Translations under genes and position numbers: made by a program | The notes under the pieces: generated by a model | Seen by the model: only the letters and a program-made list of their open reading frames with translations | The model's database searches: none | What the model was told of the DNA's origin: nothing | Source of the DNA: Actinomadura rifamycini DSM 43936 | GTDB taxonomy: Bacteria > Actinomycetota > Actinomycetes > Streptosporangiales > Streptosporangiaceae | NCBI RefSeq assembly: GCF_000425065.1 | Contig: NZ_KE384300.1 | Span: 286,559 to 350,558, forward strand | Direction of reading: 5' to 3' | DNA: 64,000 nucleotides | Part shown: one piece after another, positions 1 through 7,914 of the stretch | How positions within the stretch are numbered: the stretch's first letter is position 1 | Layout: each line of letters opens with the position of its first letter

Positions 1-198
1 TTCCCCGCGCACGACGACCCCGCCGACGGGCCGGGGGAGCGGTACGCCTACAACGTGTCGCCGAGGTTCGACCGCATCGTGCTGGCGGTGGACGACGCGG
101 GCGACACCGGCGCCCTCGCCGGCGGCCTCCTGCCCCGGCTGCGCGCGCTCGCCCCGGTGACGGTCGCCGCCGTCCCGTCCCGCGGGAGGGAAGCGTGA
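1..198 (+). CDS. C-terminal fragment of a probable ter-operon phosphoribosyltransferase (TRSP type), partial
   Basis: An open frame runs in from the left edge and stops at the TGA at 196-198, giving 65 residues. The tail contains the stretch RYAYNV followed by FDRIVLAV and ends in a short beta-rich segment. Its stop overlaps the GTG start of the next gene as GTGA, so it is translationally coupled to a StiP/PELOTA protein. In ter-associated biosynthetic operons (described by Anantharaman, Iyer and Aravind) the partner in this position is a phosphoribosyltransferase carrying a TRSP domain, and the tail is compatible with that. The catalytic part lies outside the window, so the family call rests mainly on context. 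Confidence 0.5.
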   Translation, partial: FPAHDDPADGPGERYAYNVSPRFDRIVLAVDDAGDTGALAGGLLPRLRALAPVTVAAVPSRGREA

Positions 199-1307
199 AG
201 CCGCTGCACGGCCCGGACTTCGGCAGCTACCCCGCCGCGGACGTCGCGTGGCTGCTCAAGGACCTCTCCCACGCGGAGCTGGAGGCGCCCACCGAGGAGC
301 GCGAGGCCGCGATCCAGGCGGGCCGCGCCCACTACGCGGAGTCGCTGCCCGTCGAGTACCAGCCCGGCCCCGAGTACCGGCGGCTGTTCCACGAGGCGCT
401 GGACGCCTCCGCCGAGCGCCTCGCCTACGCGACCGGCCTCGTCACCGAACTGGTCCTCGCCGAGCGCGGCCCGGACGCCGTCCTCGTCTCGCTCGCCCGC
501 GCCGGGACCCCCGTCGGGATCCTGATGCGGCACTGGGCGCGGTTCGCGCACGGCCTCGACCTGCCGCACTACGCGATCAGCATCGTCCGCGCCCGGGGCA
601 TCGACACCGTCGCCCTCCGGTACCTCGCCGACCGCCACGACCCGTCCGCGGTGATGTTCGTCGACGGCTGGACGGGCAAGGGCGCGATCACCCGGGAACT
701 CACCGCGGCGCTCCGCGGGACCGGGTTCCGCCCCGACCTCGCCGTCCTGGCCGACCCCGGGCGCTGCACGCCGCTGCACGGCACCCGCGACGACTTCCTC
801 ATCCCGTCCGCCTGCCTGAACTCGACGGTGTCCGGCCTGGTCAGCCGGACCGTCCTGAACGCCGACCTGATCGGGCCCGGCGACTTCCACGGCGCCAAGT
901 TCTACGCCGGTCTCGCCGCCGACGACGTCTCCGCGCTGTTCCTCGACACCGTCCGCGCCCGCTTCGACGACGTCGCCGAGCGCGTCGCGAAGGACCTGCC
1001 CGGCCTCCGCGCCGCCGACCGGGCGCCCGACTGGTCCGGCTGGGAGGCCGTCCGGCGCTGGGCGCGCGCGCAGGGCACCGACGACCTCAACCTCGTGAAA
1101 CCGGGGATCGGGGAGACGACGCGCGTGCTGCTGCGGCGCGTCCCCTGGAAGATCATGATCCGGTCCGACGCGGGCCCGGAAGTGCGGCACATCCGGCTCC
1201 TCGCCCGCGAACGGGGCGTCCCCGTCGAGGAGGCCGCACCGGACGCGTTCCCGTACGCCTGCATGGGCTTCATCCACCCCAAGTTCGGCAAGGGGGCCGT
1301 TCAGTGA
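195..1307 (+). CDS. StiP/PRTase-like protein with C-terminal PELOTA RNA-binding domain (ter-associated operon)
   Basis: The 370-residue protein starts at a GTG that overlaps the previous stop. The first ~270 residues match the StiP (formerly PRTase_1) family, with the stretches SLARAGTPVGILMRHW (about residues 98-113) and VDGWTGKG (~156-163). The last ~90 residues resemble the PELOTA-type RNA-binding domain. These proteins sit in operons linked to TerD-like stress proteins and are predicted, by comparative genomics, to help build a nucleoside-like metabolite or modify RNA. The neighbouring coupled phosphoribosyltransferase tail and HAD phosphatase are the expected partners. TerD genes themselves are not in the window and would be expected to the left. 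Confidence 0.8.
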   Translation: MKPLHGPDFGSYPAADVAWLLKDLSHAELEAPTEEREAAIQAGRAHYAESLPVEYQPGPEYRRLFHEALDASAERLAYATGLVTELVLAERGPDAVLVSLARAGTPVGILMRHWARFAHGLDLPHYAISIVRARGIDTVALRYLADRHDPSAVMFVDGWTGKGAITRELTAALRGTGFRPDLAVLADPGRCTPLHGTRDDFLIPSACLNSTVSGLVSRTVLNADLIGPGDFHGAKFYAGLAADDVSALFLDTVRARFDDVAERVAKDLPGLRAADRAPDWSGWEAVRRWARAQGTDDLNLVKPGIGETTRVLLRRVPWKIMIRSDAGPEVRHIRLLARERGVPVEEAAPDAFPYACMGFIHPKFGKGAVQ

Positions 1308-2110
1308 CCGTCCTGGTGTGCTCCGACCTGGACCGCACGCTCATCTACTCGCAGGCCGCGTTCGCCCTGGACGGCCCGGACGAGGCGATGCCGCGCCTCC
1401 TGTGCGTCGAGTTCTACCAGGGGAAGCCGCTCTCCTACATGACGGAGTCCGCGGCCCGCACCGTGGAGGCGCTCGCCGCCGCCGCGGTGTTCGTCCCCGC
1501 CACGACGCGCACGCCCGAGCAGTGCCGCCGCGTCCGCCTCCTCGAGAAGCCGCCGGCGTACGCGATCTGCGCGAACGGCGGGCACCTCCTCGTGGACGGC
1601 GCCGACGACGCCGACTGGTCCGCGCTCGTCCGGTCGCGGCTGTCCGCCGGGTGCGCGCCGCTCGCCGAGGTGCGGGCGCACCTCGCCGGCGTCTCGGGCG
1701 ACTTCGTGCTCAAGCGCCGCACCGCCTCCGACCTGTTCGCCTACGCCGTCGTCGACCGCGCCGCGCTCCCCGCCGGCTGGGTGGACGACCTCGCCGGCTG
1801 GTGCGCCGACCGCGGCTGGCGCACGTCCCTGCAGGGCCGCAAGGTGTACTGCCTGCCGGCCGGCCTCACCAAGGCCGCCGCCGCCGCGGAGGTGGCCCGC
1901 CGCACCGGCGCCGCCACCGTGCTCGCCGCCGGCGACTCCCTCCTCGACGCCGAACTCCTCGACGCCGCCGACGCCGCCGTCCGTCCCGCCCACGGCGAAC
2001 TGCACGCCGCCGGCCGGACGTCCCCGAACACGAGCGTCACGGCGTCCGCGGGCGTCCTCGCGGGGCAGGAGATCGCGGAATGGCTCCTGTCGCGCGCCGC
2101 CGCGCCGTGA
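1304..2110 (+). CDS. HAD-superfamily hydrolase of the ter-associated biosynthetic operon
   Basis: This 268-residue protein begins at the GTG at 1304, which overlaps the StiP stop as GTGA, so the two are coupled. The first HAD motif is visible near the start (SDLDRTLIY, nucleophile and acid Asp residues near positions 7 and 9). The last motif, GDSLLDAELL, lies in the final quarter, and the segment between fits a large cap of the Cof/SPP type. It is probably a sugar- or nucleotide-phosphate phosphatase acting on the product of the upstream transferases. It is the last gene of the operon; a 108-base gap follows. The substrate is not known. Confidence 0.8.
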   Translation: MTVLVCSDLDRTLIYSQAAFALDGPDEAMPRLLCVEFYQGKPLSYMTESAARTVEALAAAAVFVPATTRTPEQCRRVRLLEKPPAYAICANGGHLLVDGADDADWSALVRSRLSAGCAPLAEVRAHLAGVSGDFVLKRRTASDLFAYAVVDRAALPAGWVDDLAGWCADRGWRTSLQGRKVYCLPAGLTKAAAAAEVARRTGAATVLAAGDSLLDAELLDAADAAVRPAHGELHAAGRTSPNTSVTASAGVLAGQEIAEWLLSRAAAP

Positions 2111-2218
2111 AAAATCACGGGCCTTCCCCGTTAACCGTGGAGAACCGACCTTCGCGGGGGTCTCGTCGCGGAACCGATATGGCGTCACAATCGTCAGTGA
2201 GGAGGGCCGCACGGACAC

Positions 2219-3526
2219 ATGAGCTCCCGGCTGACCGGAGACGAGACGGCGCTGTGGCAGGCCGCGGCGTGCGTGCTGGACGCCAACTGGACCGGCGCCG
2301 CGACCGCCGCGTCGCCCGGCCTGTACCCGCACCAGTGGAGCTGGGACTCGGCGTTCGCCGCCCTCGGCCTCGCCCGGCACCGCCCCGACCGCGCCCGCCG
2401 CGAGCTGCTGTCGCTGTTCCGCGGCCAGTGGGCCGACGGGATGCTCCCGCACATCGTGTTCAACCCCGACCTCGACCGGCGCGCGTTCTTCCCCGGCCCC
2501 GAGCTGTGGTGCAGCGACCGGCAGCCCGCCGCGCCCCGCGGCGTCCGCACGTCCGGCATCACCCAGCCGCCGCTGCACGCCCTCGTCGCCCTGCGCCTGC
2601 ACCGGGCCGCGCCCGACGCCGCGTTCGCCGCCCGCATCTACCCGATGCTCGCCGCCCAGCACCGCTACCTCGCCCAGGTGCGCGACCTGGAGTCGAGCGG
2701 CCTCATCGCGATCTGCCACCCGTGGGAGTCCGGCCTCGACAACAGCCCCGCCTGGGACCGTCCGCTCGGCGCCCTCGAACTGCCGCCGGACGCCTTCGCG
2801 CCGGCCCGCGGCCCCCGCGCGCTCCCCACCGGCGAGGACTACGACCGGTACGTCCGGCTCGTCACCCTGCTCCGCGACACCGCCTACAGCCCCGGCCACA
2901 TCCGGGAGGCGCACCCGTTCGCCGTCGAGGACCCGCTCGTCAACGCCGCCTACCTCGCGTCCACGCACGCGCTCGCCGAACTCGCCGAGATCGCCGGCGC
3001 CGACCCCGCACCCCACCGGGAACGCGCCGCGCGCGTCCACCGGGCCCTCATCGACCGCCTCTGGGACCCCGACACCGGCTGCTTCCGCGCCCGCGACCTG
3101 CGCGGCGGGCGGCTGCTGCCCACCGTGACGATCACCGCGTTCGGGCCCCTGCTCGACCCCGAACTGCCCGCCCCGATCGTCCGGTCCCTCGTCGACCTGC
3201 TGCTGTCCGCCCGCTTCGCCGGGGCCGCCGGGTACCCCGTCCCCACGTGCGACATCCAGTCGCCGGCGTTCGACCGCACCGGCTACTGGCGCGGGCCCAC
3301 CTGGATCAGCACCAACTGGCTGCTCTGGTACGGCGCGCTCGTCCACGGGCTCCCCGTCGTCGCCGACCTCCTCTACGGCTCCACGCTCCGGCTCGTCCGG
3401 CAGTCGGGCTTCCGCGAGTTCTTCGACCCCTTCGACGGCTCCGGCCGCGGCGGCCACGACCACTCGTGGTCGGCCGCGCTCGTCCTCGACCTCCTCGGCG
3501 CCCGCCGGGCCCCGCGCGCCGCCTGA
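2219..3526 (+). CDS. MGH1/GH63-type glycosidase with (alpha/alpha)6 barrel
   Basis: The 435-residue protein has the signature stretches of the mannosylglycerate/glucosylglycerate hydrolase-like group of GH63: HQWSWDSAFAALGLA near residue 40, QWADGMLPHIVFNPD near 77, HPWESGLDNSPAWD near 167, and a C-terminal RGPTWISTNWLLWYG followed by DHSWSAALVLDLL. It lacks a signal peptide, so it is probably cytoplasmic and acts on a small glucosyl or mannosyl compound. The ATG at 2219 is used; the GAGGAGG at 2199-2205 is about 13 bases upstream, a rather wide spacing. The exact substrate cannot be read from the sequence. Confidence 0.8.
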   Translation: MSSRLTGDETALWQAAACVLDANWTGAATAASPGLYPHQWSWDSAFAALGLARHRPDRARRELLSLFRGQWADGMLPHIVFNPDLDRRAFFPGPELWCSDRQPAAPRGVRTSGITQPPLHALVALRLHRAAPDAAFAARIYPMLAAQHRYLAQVRDLESSGLIAICHPWESGLDNSPAWDRPLGALELPPDAFAPARGPRALPTGEDYDRYVRLVTLLRDTAYSPGHIREAHPFAVEDPLVNAAYLASTHALAELAEIAGADPAPHRERAARVHRALIDRLWDPDTGCFRARDLRGGRLLPTVTITAFGPLLDPELPAPIVRSLVDLLLSARFAGAAGYPVPTCDIQSPAFDRTGYWRGPTWISTNWLLWYGALVHGLPVVADLLYGSTLRLVRQSGFREFFDPFDGSGRGGHDHSWSAALVLDLLGARRAPRAA

Positions 3527-3543
3527 TCGCCTACATTCGGGGC

Positions 3544-4035
3544 ATGCGCCTTCTCCGGGGCTCCCTGCCCGCCGACCTCCGCGCCGCGCTCGACCTGGAG
3601 CGGGGCGAGCGCGTCCTCGCCCACGCCCCCACCCGCGGCGGCTCGCACGTCGCCGCGACGACGACGGCCCTGCACCTGCCGACCCCCGAGGGCGGGTTCG
3701 CCCGCATCCCCTACGAGCGCGTCGACACCGCCGCGTGGAAGGACGGCTGGCTGCACGTCACCGAGACCTCCCGCGCCGCGCACCACGTGCGGCTCACCGA
3801 GCCCGGGTCCGTCCCGGAGACGATCCGCGAGCGCGTCACCGCGACCGTCGCCGTCAGCCACCGGGCCGAGCTGCCGGGCGGCGGCGGGGTCCGCATCGCC
3901 GGGCGGCGCCCGGCCACCGGCGGCGACGTGCGCTGGACGTTCGTGTTCGACGCGGGCCTCGACCCGGACGACCCGGGCCTGCGCGCCCGCGCCGAGCAGA
4001 TCCTCGAGGACCTGCGGCGCCAGACGGGCCTGTAG
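3544..4035 (+). CDS. Conserved actinobacterial protein of unknown function
   Basis: This 163-residue soluble protein starts at the ATG at 3544, 17 bases after the glycosidase stop, so it may be co-transcribed. The first ~90 residues are rich in short beta strands (LAHAPTRGG, VAATTTALHLP, IPYERVDTAAW), as in small PH-like or membrane-sensing folds. The tail DPDDPGLRARAEQILEDLRRQTGL looks helical. I recognise it as a type of protein common in Streptosporangiales but know of no assigned function. It converges on the small YtxH-like gene with a 9-base gap. Confidence 0.75.
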   Translation: MRLLRGSLPADLRAALDLERGERVLAHAPTRGGSHVAATTTALHLPTPEGGFARIPYERVDTAAWKDGWLHVTETSRAAHHVRLTEPGSVPETIRERVTATVAVSHRAELPGGGGVRIAGRRPATGGDVRWTFVFDAGLDPDDPGLRARAEQILEDLRRQTGL

Positions 4036-4044
4036 CCGGGCCCC

Positions 4045-4314
4045 TCAGCCGGGATGGACGGTCGGGCGCTCCTGGTGCTCGGCCTGCTCCGGCACCTGCC
4101 CCTTCGCGCCGCGCATGTTCCCGGCCTTGCTCTTCGCGGCCCCGGCGAACTCCTCGCCCTTGGCCCGCAGCATGCCGGTGGCCTCCTGCACGTTCGGGTT
4201 CTCCTGCAACTGCCGCGTGAACCGCTTGAGCTGCTCGTAGCGCTCCTGACCGGCCTTCGTCCCGAGGACGTAGCCGATCGCGGCGCCCGCGATGAACGTC
4301 ATGCGGTGCTTCAT
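4045..4314 (-). CDS. YtxH-like small membrane-anchored protein
   Basis: The 89-residue protein starts at the ATG at 4314. Residues 2-20 (KHRMTFIAGAAIGYVLGTK) form a single glycine-rich membrane segment, followed by a charged helical stretch (QERYEQLKRFTRQLQENPNVQEATGM) and an Ala/Lys-rich tail. This is the layout of YtxH-type proteins, linked in Firmicutes to general stress and otherwise uncharacterised. An in-frame upstream start at 4389 would add 25 residues without resemblance to the family, so I prefer the shorter form. Confidence 0.65.
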   Translation of the reverse strand: MKHRMTFIAGAAIGYVLGTKAGQERYEQLKRFTRQLQENPNVQEATGMLRAKGEEFAGAAKSKAGNMRGAKGQVPEQAEHQERPTVHPG

Positions 4315-4462
4315 GGTGGTTCCAACCCCCGGGTAAGAGCGGATGATGCCGGAGCCCATACCCACGATCGCCGCCGCCACCCATGACACGTGCGCGAACC
4401 ACCCCCGAGATGCGCTAACCTAGACGCGCCGAGGGGGACCGAAACCCCGACGCACGCAACGA

Positions 4463-4535
4463 TCCCGCGTAGCTCAATCGGCAGAGCAGCCGGCTGTTAA
4501 CCGGCAGGTTATTGGTTCGAGTCCAATCGCGGGAG
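4463..4535 (+). tRNA. tRNA-Asn (GTT)
   Basis: A 73-nucleotide cloverleaf is visible. The acceptor stem pairs TCCCGCG (4463-4469) with CGCGGGA (4528-4534), with discriminator G at 4535. The anticodon GTT is at 4496-4498 in the loop CTGTTAA, and the T arm contains GGTTCGAGTCC. CCA is not encoded. No integrase or att-like duplication was seen next to it. Confidence 0.96.
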
Positions 4536-4622
4536 CCGAGGCGGCCACGCCTGCTCGCCGAACCCTTCGGGTTTCGGCTTCGCCGGGGGCCCGCAGTGCT
4601 TGCCCGGGGGGCGACCCCCCGG

Positions 4623-4650
4623 AACCCCCCGATTCTGTCGGGGGGTTTTT
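4623..4650 (+). terminator. Rho-independent terminator after tRNA-Asn
   Basis: A perfect 10-bp stem (AACCCCCCGA / TCGGGGGGTT) with the loop TTCTG is followed by further T residues to 4650. A second C/G-rich hairpin lies just upstream at about 4602-4621. It is well placed to end the tRNA-Asn transcript. Confidence 0.85.
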
Positions 4651-4714
4651 CGTTCGGGGCCTGGGGGCTCGGAAGGGTGCCCCGCCCGGTCTTCTGGACG
4701 GGGCCTCACGCTTC

Positions 4715-5548
4715 TCAGGACGCCCGCGCGCCGATCATCCACAGGGCCGCGGTGAACCGGACCTCGCCGCCGTGCACGTACGGGTCGAACGCAGCCCGCA
4801 CCGTCCCGACGACCTCCTCGCGCGCCGCCTCGGGCACCTCGTCCATCACCAGACCCAGCGGCCCGAACCGCGTGATGTACGTGACGAGGTCGTTCTCGGG
4901 CATGACGCACTCCACGTCGACCGGCCGGATGTCGACGCCGCCCCAGCCGCCGCCCTCCAGGATGCCGCGGACCCTGCCCGCGTCGGCGAACGCGAACTGC
5001 CCGGGGGCGTCCGGCTTCCGCTCCGGGATGTCCGGCACCAGCGGCGCCGCCGCGCGCTCGGCCGTCGTCATGAACGGGTTCTCCTCCTCTCCGCGCCACA
5101 CCACGAGCCGCAGCGCGCCCCCGTCCCGCGTGGCCCGCCGCAGGTTCGCGAACGCCCGCACCGGGTCGCCGAAGAACATGACGCCGAAGCGCGACATCAC
5201 CGTGTCGAACGACCCCGGCTCGAACGCGTGGTCCTCCGCGTCGGCGCGGACGAACCGCGCCGCGACGCCCGCCCGCTCGGCGCGGGCCCGCGCCGCCTCG
5301 ACCATCGGCTCCGAGATGTCGATCCCCGTGCAGTCCGACCGCCGCGCCACCGCCACGGTCGTCGCGCCCGTCCCGCACCCGACGTCGAGCACCCGGCCCC
5401 CGGCCGGAACCGCCTCGACGAGCAGTTCCTCCATGGGCTTCAAGATCCCGTCCATCAGGTCCTGGGTCTCGACCCACGCCTGCCCCGCGCTCTTGTTCCA
5501 GTGCGACGCCTCTTCCGCCACGTCCGCCTCCTTGACTTCGCGATCCAT
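4715..5548 (-). CDS. SAM-dependent class I methyltransferase
   Basis: This is a 277-residue protein if the ATG at 5548 is used; a GTG at 5557 would add three residues. Motif I, RVLDVGCGTGATTVAVA, lies near residue 52 and the acidic motif II, GIDISEPM, near 76. SFDTVMSRFGVMFF marks the post-motif strand. The rest matches UbiE/COQ5-type small-molecule methyltransferases. It is transcribed divergently from a MerR regulator across a 40-base gap holding a palindrome, so the regulator very likely controls it. The substrate is unknown. Confidence 0.8.
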   Translation of the reverse strand: MDREVKEADVAEEASHWNKSAGQAWVETQDLMDGILKPMEELLVEAVPAGGRVLDVGCGTGATTVAVARRSDCTGIDISEPMVEAARARAERAGVAARFVRADAEDHAFEPGSFDTVMSRFGVMFFGDPVRAFANLRRATRDGGALRLVVWRGEEENPFMTTAERAAAPLVPDIPERKPDAPGQFAFADAGRVRGILEGGGWGGVDIRPVDVECVMPENDLVTYITRFGPLGLVMDEVPEAAREEVVGTVRAAFDPYVHGGEVRFTAALWMIGARAS

Positions 5549-5562
5549 GCCCGACACTCTGC

Positions 5563-5587
5563 TACTTGAAGTCGACTTGAGGTCAAG
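5563..5587. promoter_or_regulatory. MerR-type operator in the methyltransferase/MerR divergon
   Basis: The core AAGTCGACTT (5569-5578) is a perfect 10-bp palindrome, flanked by CTTG on the left and GAGG on the right. It resembles the SoxR-like operator core of CTCAAG/CTTGAG half sites. Read leftwards, a TTGACC-like -35 lies across it with a long spacer, the layout MerR proteins act on. It abuts the MerR start at 5588, so the MerR transcript may be leaderless. Confidence 0.6.
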
Positions 5588-6007
5588 ATGGATCTGGACA
5601 TCGCCGAGGTGTCACGGCGCGCCGGCGTCCCCGCCTCGACCCTGCGGTACTACGAAACCAGAGGGCTGATCGCCTCGACCGGACGGCGGGGCCTGCGCCG
5701 CCAGTTCGACCCCGGCGTGCTGGAACGGCTCGCCCTCATCGCCCTCGGCCGCGCCGCGGGCTTCTCCCTGGACGAGATCGCCCGCATGTTCGGCCCCGAC
5801 GGGCGCCCCGACATCGACCGCGAGATGCTCGCCGGAAAGGCGGACGAACTCGACCGGAAGATCGCCGAACTCGCCGTCCTGCGCGACTCCCTGCGCCACG
5901 CCGCCGCCTGCCCCGCGCCCCGCCACACCGAGTGCCCCACCTTCCGCGGCATCCTGCACGACGCCCTGCCCGGCGACATCCCCGCGAGACAGGGCCTCGA
6001 CGCATAG
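5588..6007 (+). CDS. MerR-family transcriptional regulator
   Basis: The 139-residue protein has an N-terminal MerR winged helix (DIAEVSRRAGVPASTLRYYETRGLI, residues ~4-28), a second helix-turn-helix part (LALIALGRAAGFSLDEIARMF) and a coiled-coil dimer helix (~80-105). The tail carries two cysteines in AACPAPRHTECPTF, spaced eight residues apart. Short MerR proteins with a cysteine-bearing tail often sense metals, thiols or redox state, which is possible here but unproven. It faces the methyltransferase and probably controls both genes through the palindrome at 5563-5587. Confidence 0.88.
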   Translation: MDLDIAEVSRRAGVPASTLRYYETRGLIASTGRRGLRRQFDPGVLERLALIALGRAAGFSLDEIARMFGPDGRPDIDREMLAGKADELDRKIAELAVLRDSLRHAAACPAPRHTECPTFRGILHDALPGDIPARQGLDA

Positions 6008-6144
6008 CCACAGGAACCTCGCGGAGGAGTACCGCTCGACCCCGCCCGTCGCATCACCCCGCTCCGCGAGGTCGAACGCCTCGTGCATCCGCCCGATCGC
6101 CTCCCGTCGCAGGTAGCGGACGAGGAGGAAACGGACGGGACCGG

Positions 6145-6540
6145 TCAGCCGTCGCACTTCGCCCAGACCGCCTTCGCACCCCCGTTCAGCTCCCGGACGC
6201 CCCACGCCCGCGTCAGCGCGGACACCAGCGGCAGCCCGCGCCCCGACATCGCGGCGTGGTTCTCCGGCCGCACCACCGGACGTCCCGTCCCGGCGTCCCA
6301 GACGTCGATGACGACGAGCCCGTCCCGCTCGTCCCGGAACACCCGGACCACGATCGGGCCCGCGCCGTGCCGCAGCGCGTTCGTGACGAGCTCGCAGACG
6401 ACGAGCCGCCCCGTGAAGTCGTCGGGTATCCCCAACTCCCGGAACACCCCGGACACGAACCGCCGAGCCGCCCCCGGCGCCCGCTCGTCCGCCTCCAGCA
6501 CCAACGTGGGCACCTCCGGCGCGACCGCCGTGCCTGACAT
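6145..6540 (-). CDS. RsbW-like ATP-binding anti-sigma/regulatory protein
   Basis: A 131-residue HATPase_c_2 protein. The N box is CELVTNALRHG (near residue 60) and the G-rich motif is MSGRGLPLVSALTRAWGV (near 105). The ATG at 6540 has GGAGG nine bases upstream, so it is preferred over the in-frame upstream start. In actinomycetes such proteins are found beside XRE-DUF5753 and DUF397 genes (WhiJ/AbaA-type loci), and all three are here: this gene is divergent from the XRE gene. The role is likely regulation of development or sigma activity rather than metabolism. Confidence 0.85.
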   Translation of the reverse strand: MSGTAVAPEVPTLVLEADERAPGAARRFVSGVFRELGIPDDFTGRLVVCELVTNALRHGAGPIVVRVFRDERDGLVVIDVWDAGTGRPVVRPENHAAMSGRGLPLVSALTRAWGVRELNGGAKAVWAKCDG

Positions 6541-6657
6541 ACGCGTGACCTCCGTGTCGGAGAATGTGTGAACCACGACACAGAGTCACGCAACGCGCTT
6601 ACGCTGGGGTGTGTACCGAGCGCACTCGCAACAACACGAGACGTGTGGAGAACGCCC

Positions 6658-7515
6658 GTGGCGACCAACCCTCCCCCCGACCCCAAGCGCAGCATGTGGG
6701 ACTTTATTGCCTTCTACCTGCGCTTCTGCCGTAACAAGCGCGGTCTCTCCGGCGAGGCCGTCGGCCGCGTCATCAAGACGAGCAAGGCGACCGTTTCCCG
6801 CATCGAGAACGGCGTGGACCGCCTCGACGGGCAACGAGCCGCCCTCCTGGACAAGGAATGGAACACAGGCGGCGTCTTCTCGCTCCTGGTCTGGTACGCC
6901 AGCATCGGCCACGATCCTGAGTGGCTTGCCCAACTGAAGACCTTCGAACAGCGAGCGCGCATGATTCGGATCTTCGAACCGATGCTGATCACTGGCCTGC
7001 TCCAAACGGAGGACTACGCGCGCGCCCTCCTCCACGGGGGCGGCGTGGCGGATCCGGAACCGTCCGTCGCGGAGCGGATGGAGCGGCGCGAGGTTCTTGA
7101 TCGCGCGTTCGTCCTGCTGATCCTCAGTGAAGTCGCCTTGCGGTGGCCTGTCGGCTCCCCCGAGATCATGCGGGCGCAACTCGCCCATCTTCTGGAGATG
7201 GCGGACCGGCCCAACATCACCGTGCACGTCATCCCGCAATCCTTCGAGACGGGCGCCTTCCCGGGGCTTGACGGCGGTTTGAAACTCGTCACCGGGAACG
7301 ACTTCGGCGAAGTTGCCTACACGGAGTCGCTCGGCGGTGGTCGTCTTATATCGTCACCAGTGGATGTGGCCGAGTACGGGATCATATATGCGCGGATAAG
7401 TGCAAAGGCATTGCCAGAGCATCGATCCAGAGACTTGATCAAGCAGGCGATGGAGGCATTCGGTGTCGGTGACATGGCGCAAGAGCAGTCACAGCGGGAC
7501 CCAGGCCGGGAGTGA
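6658..7515 (+). CDS. XRE-family HTH regulator with DUF5753 (WhiJ-like)
   Basis: This is a 285-residue protein starting at the GTG at 6658, which has GGAG seven bases upstream. Residues ~12-65 form the helix-turn-helix (FCRNKRGLSGEAVGRVIKTSKATVSRIENG). The remaining ~180 residues are the DUF5753 ligand-type domain, with IRIFEPMLITGLLQTEDYARALL and VIPQSFETGAFPGLDGG. It is the XRE partner of a DUF397 gene that overlaps its last 53 bases in another frame, and is divergent from an RsbW-like ATPase. In Streptomyces such loci affect differentiation, and some XRE/DUF397 pairs have been proposed to behave as toxin-antitoxin modules. Confidence 0.9.
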   Translation: MATNPPPDPKRSMWDFIAFYLRFCRNKRGLSGEAVGRVIKTSKATVSRIENGVDRLDGQRAALLDKEWNTGGVFSLLVWYASIGHDPEWLAQLKTFEQRARMIRIFEPMLITGLLQTEDYARALLHGGGVADPEPSVAERMERREVLDRAFVLLILSEVALRWPVGSPEIMRAQLAHLLEMADRPNITVHVIPQSFETGAFPGLDGGLKLVTGNDFGEVAYTESLGGGRLISSPVDVAEYGIIYARISAKALPEHRSRDLIKQAMEAFGVGDMAQEQSQRDPGRE

Positions 7516-7639
7516 TTGCGTCGAGGTGGCAGGGCTCGTTGACGGCATCGGCGTTCGGGATTCCAAGGCGCCGGAGGCGGGGCATCTGACGTTGGGGCGG
7601 GAGACCTTCCGGACGTTGCTGGCCGCGTTGAAGCGTTGA
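7463..7639 (+). CDS. DUF397 small protein overlapping the XRE gene
   Basis: This 58-residue gene is found by reading the frame after the XRE gene. It begins at GTG 7463 with a perfect GGAGG at 7452-7456 and six bases of spacing, and ends at TGA 7637-7639. The protein shows the DUF397 hallmarks: TWRKSSHSG, then DCVEVA, then VRDSKAPEAG and a C-terminal FRTLLAALKR. It overlaps the last 53 bases of the XRE gene, so the two are tightly coupled. DUF397 proteins are small partners of XRE-DUF5753 regulators; whether this one is toxin, antitoxin or co-regulator cannot be told from sequence. Confidence 0.93.
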   Translation: MSVTWRKSSHSGTQAGSDCVEVAGLVDGIGVRDSKAPEAGHLTLGRETFRTLLAALKR

Positions 7640-7676
7640 CGCTCGAATCTGTGCGCCGGGTTGGGGTGATCGTCGG

Positions 7677-7868
7677 GTGACGATCGGGGAACTGCCGGAT
7701 CCGCGTGCGGTGCTCGTGGAGACCGACTGGGACGCGCTGGACAGCGCCTCTTCCGAGCGGGGGCCGGACCATCCGTGGGCTGAAGGTGCGCGGGTGCGCC
7801 GTGTTGTCGGAGGCGGGTGGGAGCGTGGGGGGACGGCGATTCGCGGGGGTGGGGACGTCGGCGGCTGA
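7677..7868 (+). pseudogene. Possible remnant of a larger protein upstream of the beta-propeller gene
   Basis: A 63-residue open frame starts at GTG 7677. Its beginning (PDPRAVLVETDWDALDSASS) recalls the N-terminus of an actinobacterial HEAT-repeat-like family whose members begin with a WxxLEHAYG-type motif. After about 25 residues the match dissolves into Arg/Gly-rich sequence, so this may be a decayed fragment. No good ribosome site is seen. The alternative is that the whole 7640-7914 interval is non-coding leader for the next gene. Confidence 0.25.
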
Positions 7869-7914
7869 AAGCGCCGAGGATGTGGGGCATCTCGCGGCCA
7901 ATAAGGTGCTCGGA

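Noticed and set aside
4463-4535. Integration site at tRNA-Asn (and at tRNA-Met)
   Set aside because: No integrase, excisionase or direct repeat of the tRNA 3' end was seen on either side of either tRNA.
6008-6144. Possible minus-strand coding remnant (RYLRREAIGRMHEAFDLAERGD) downstream of the RsbW-like gene
   Set aside because: Plausible codon use over about 40 residues but no start, no family match I know and no supported end. It may be chance or a decayed 3' part.
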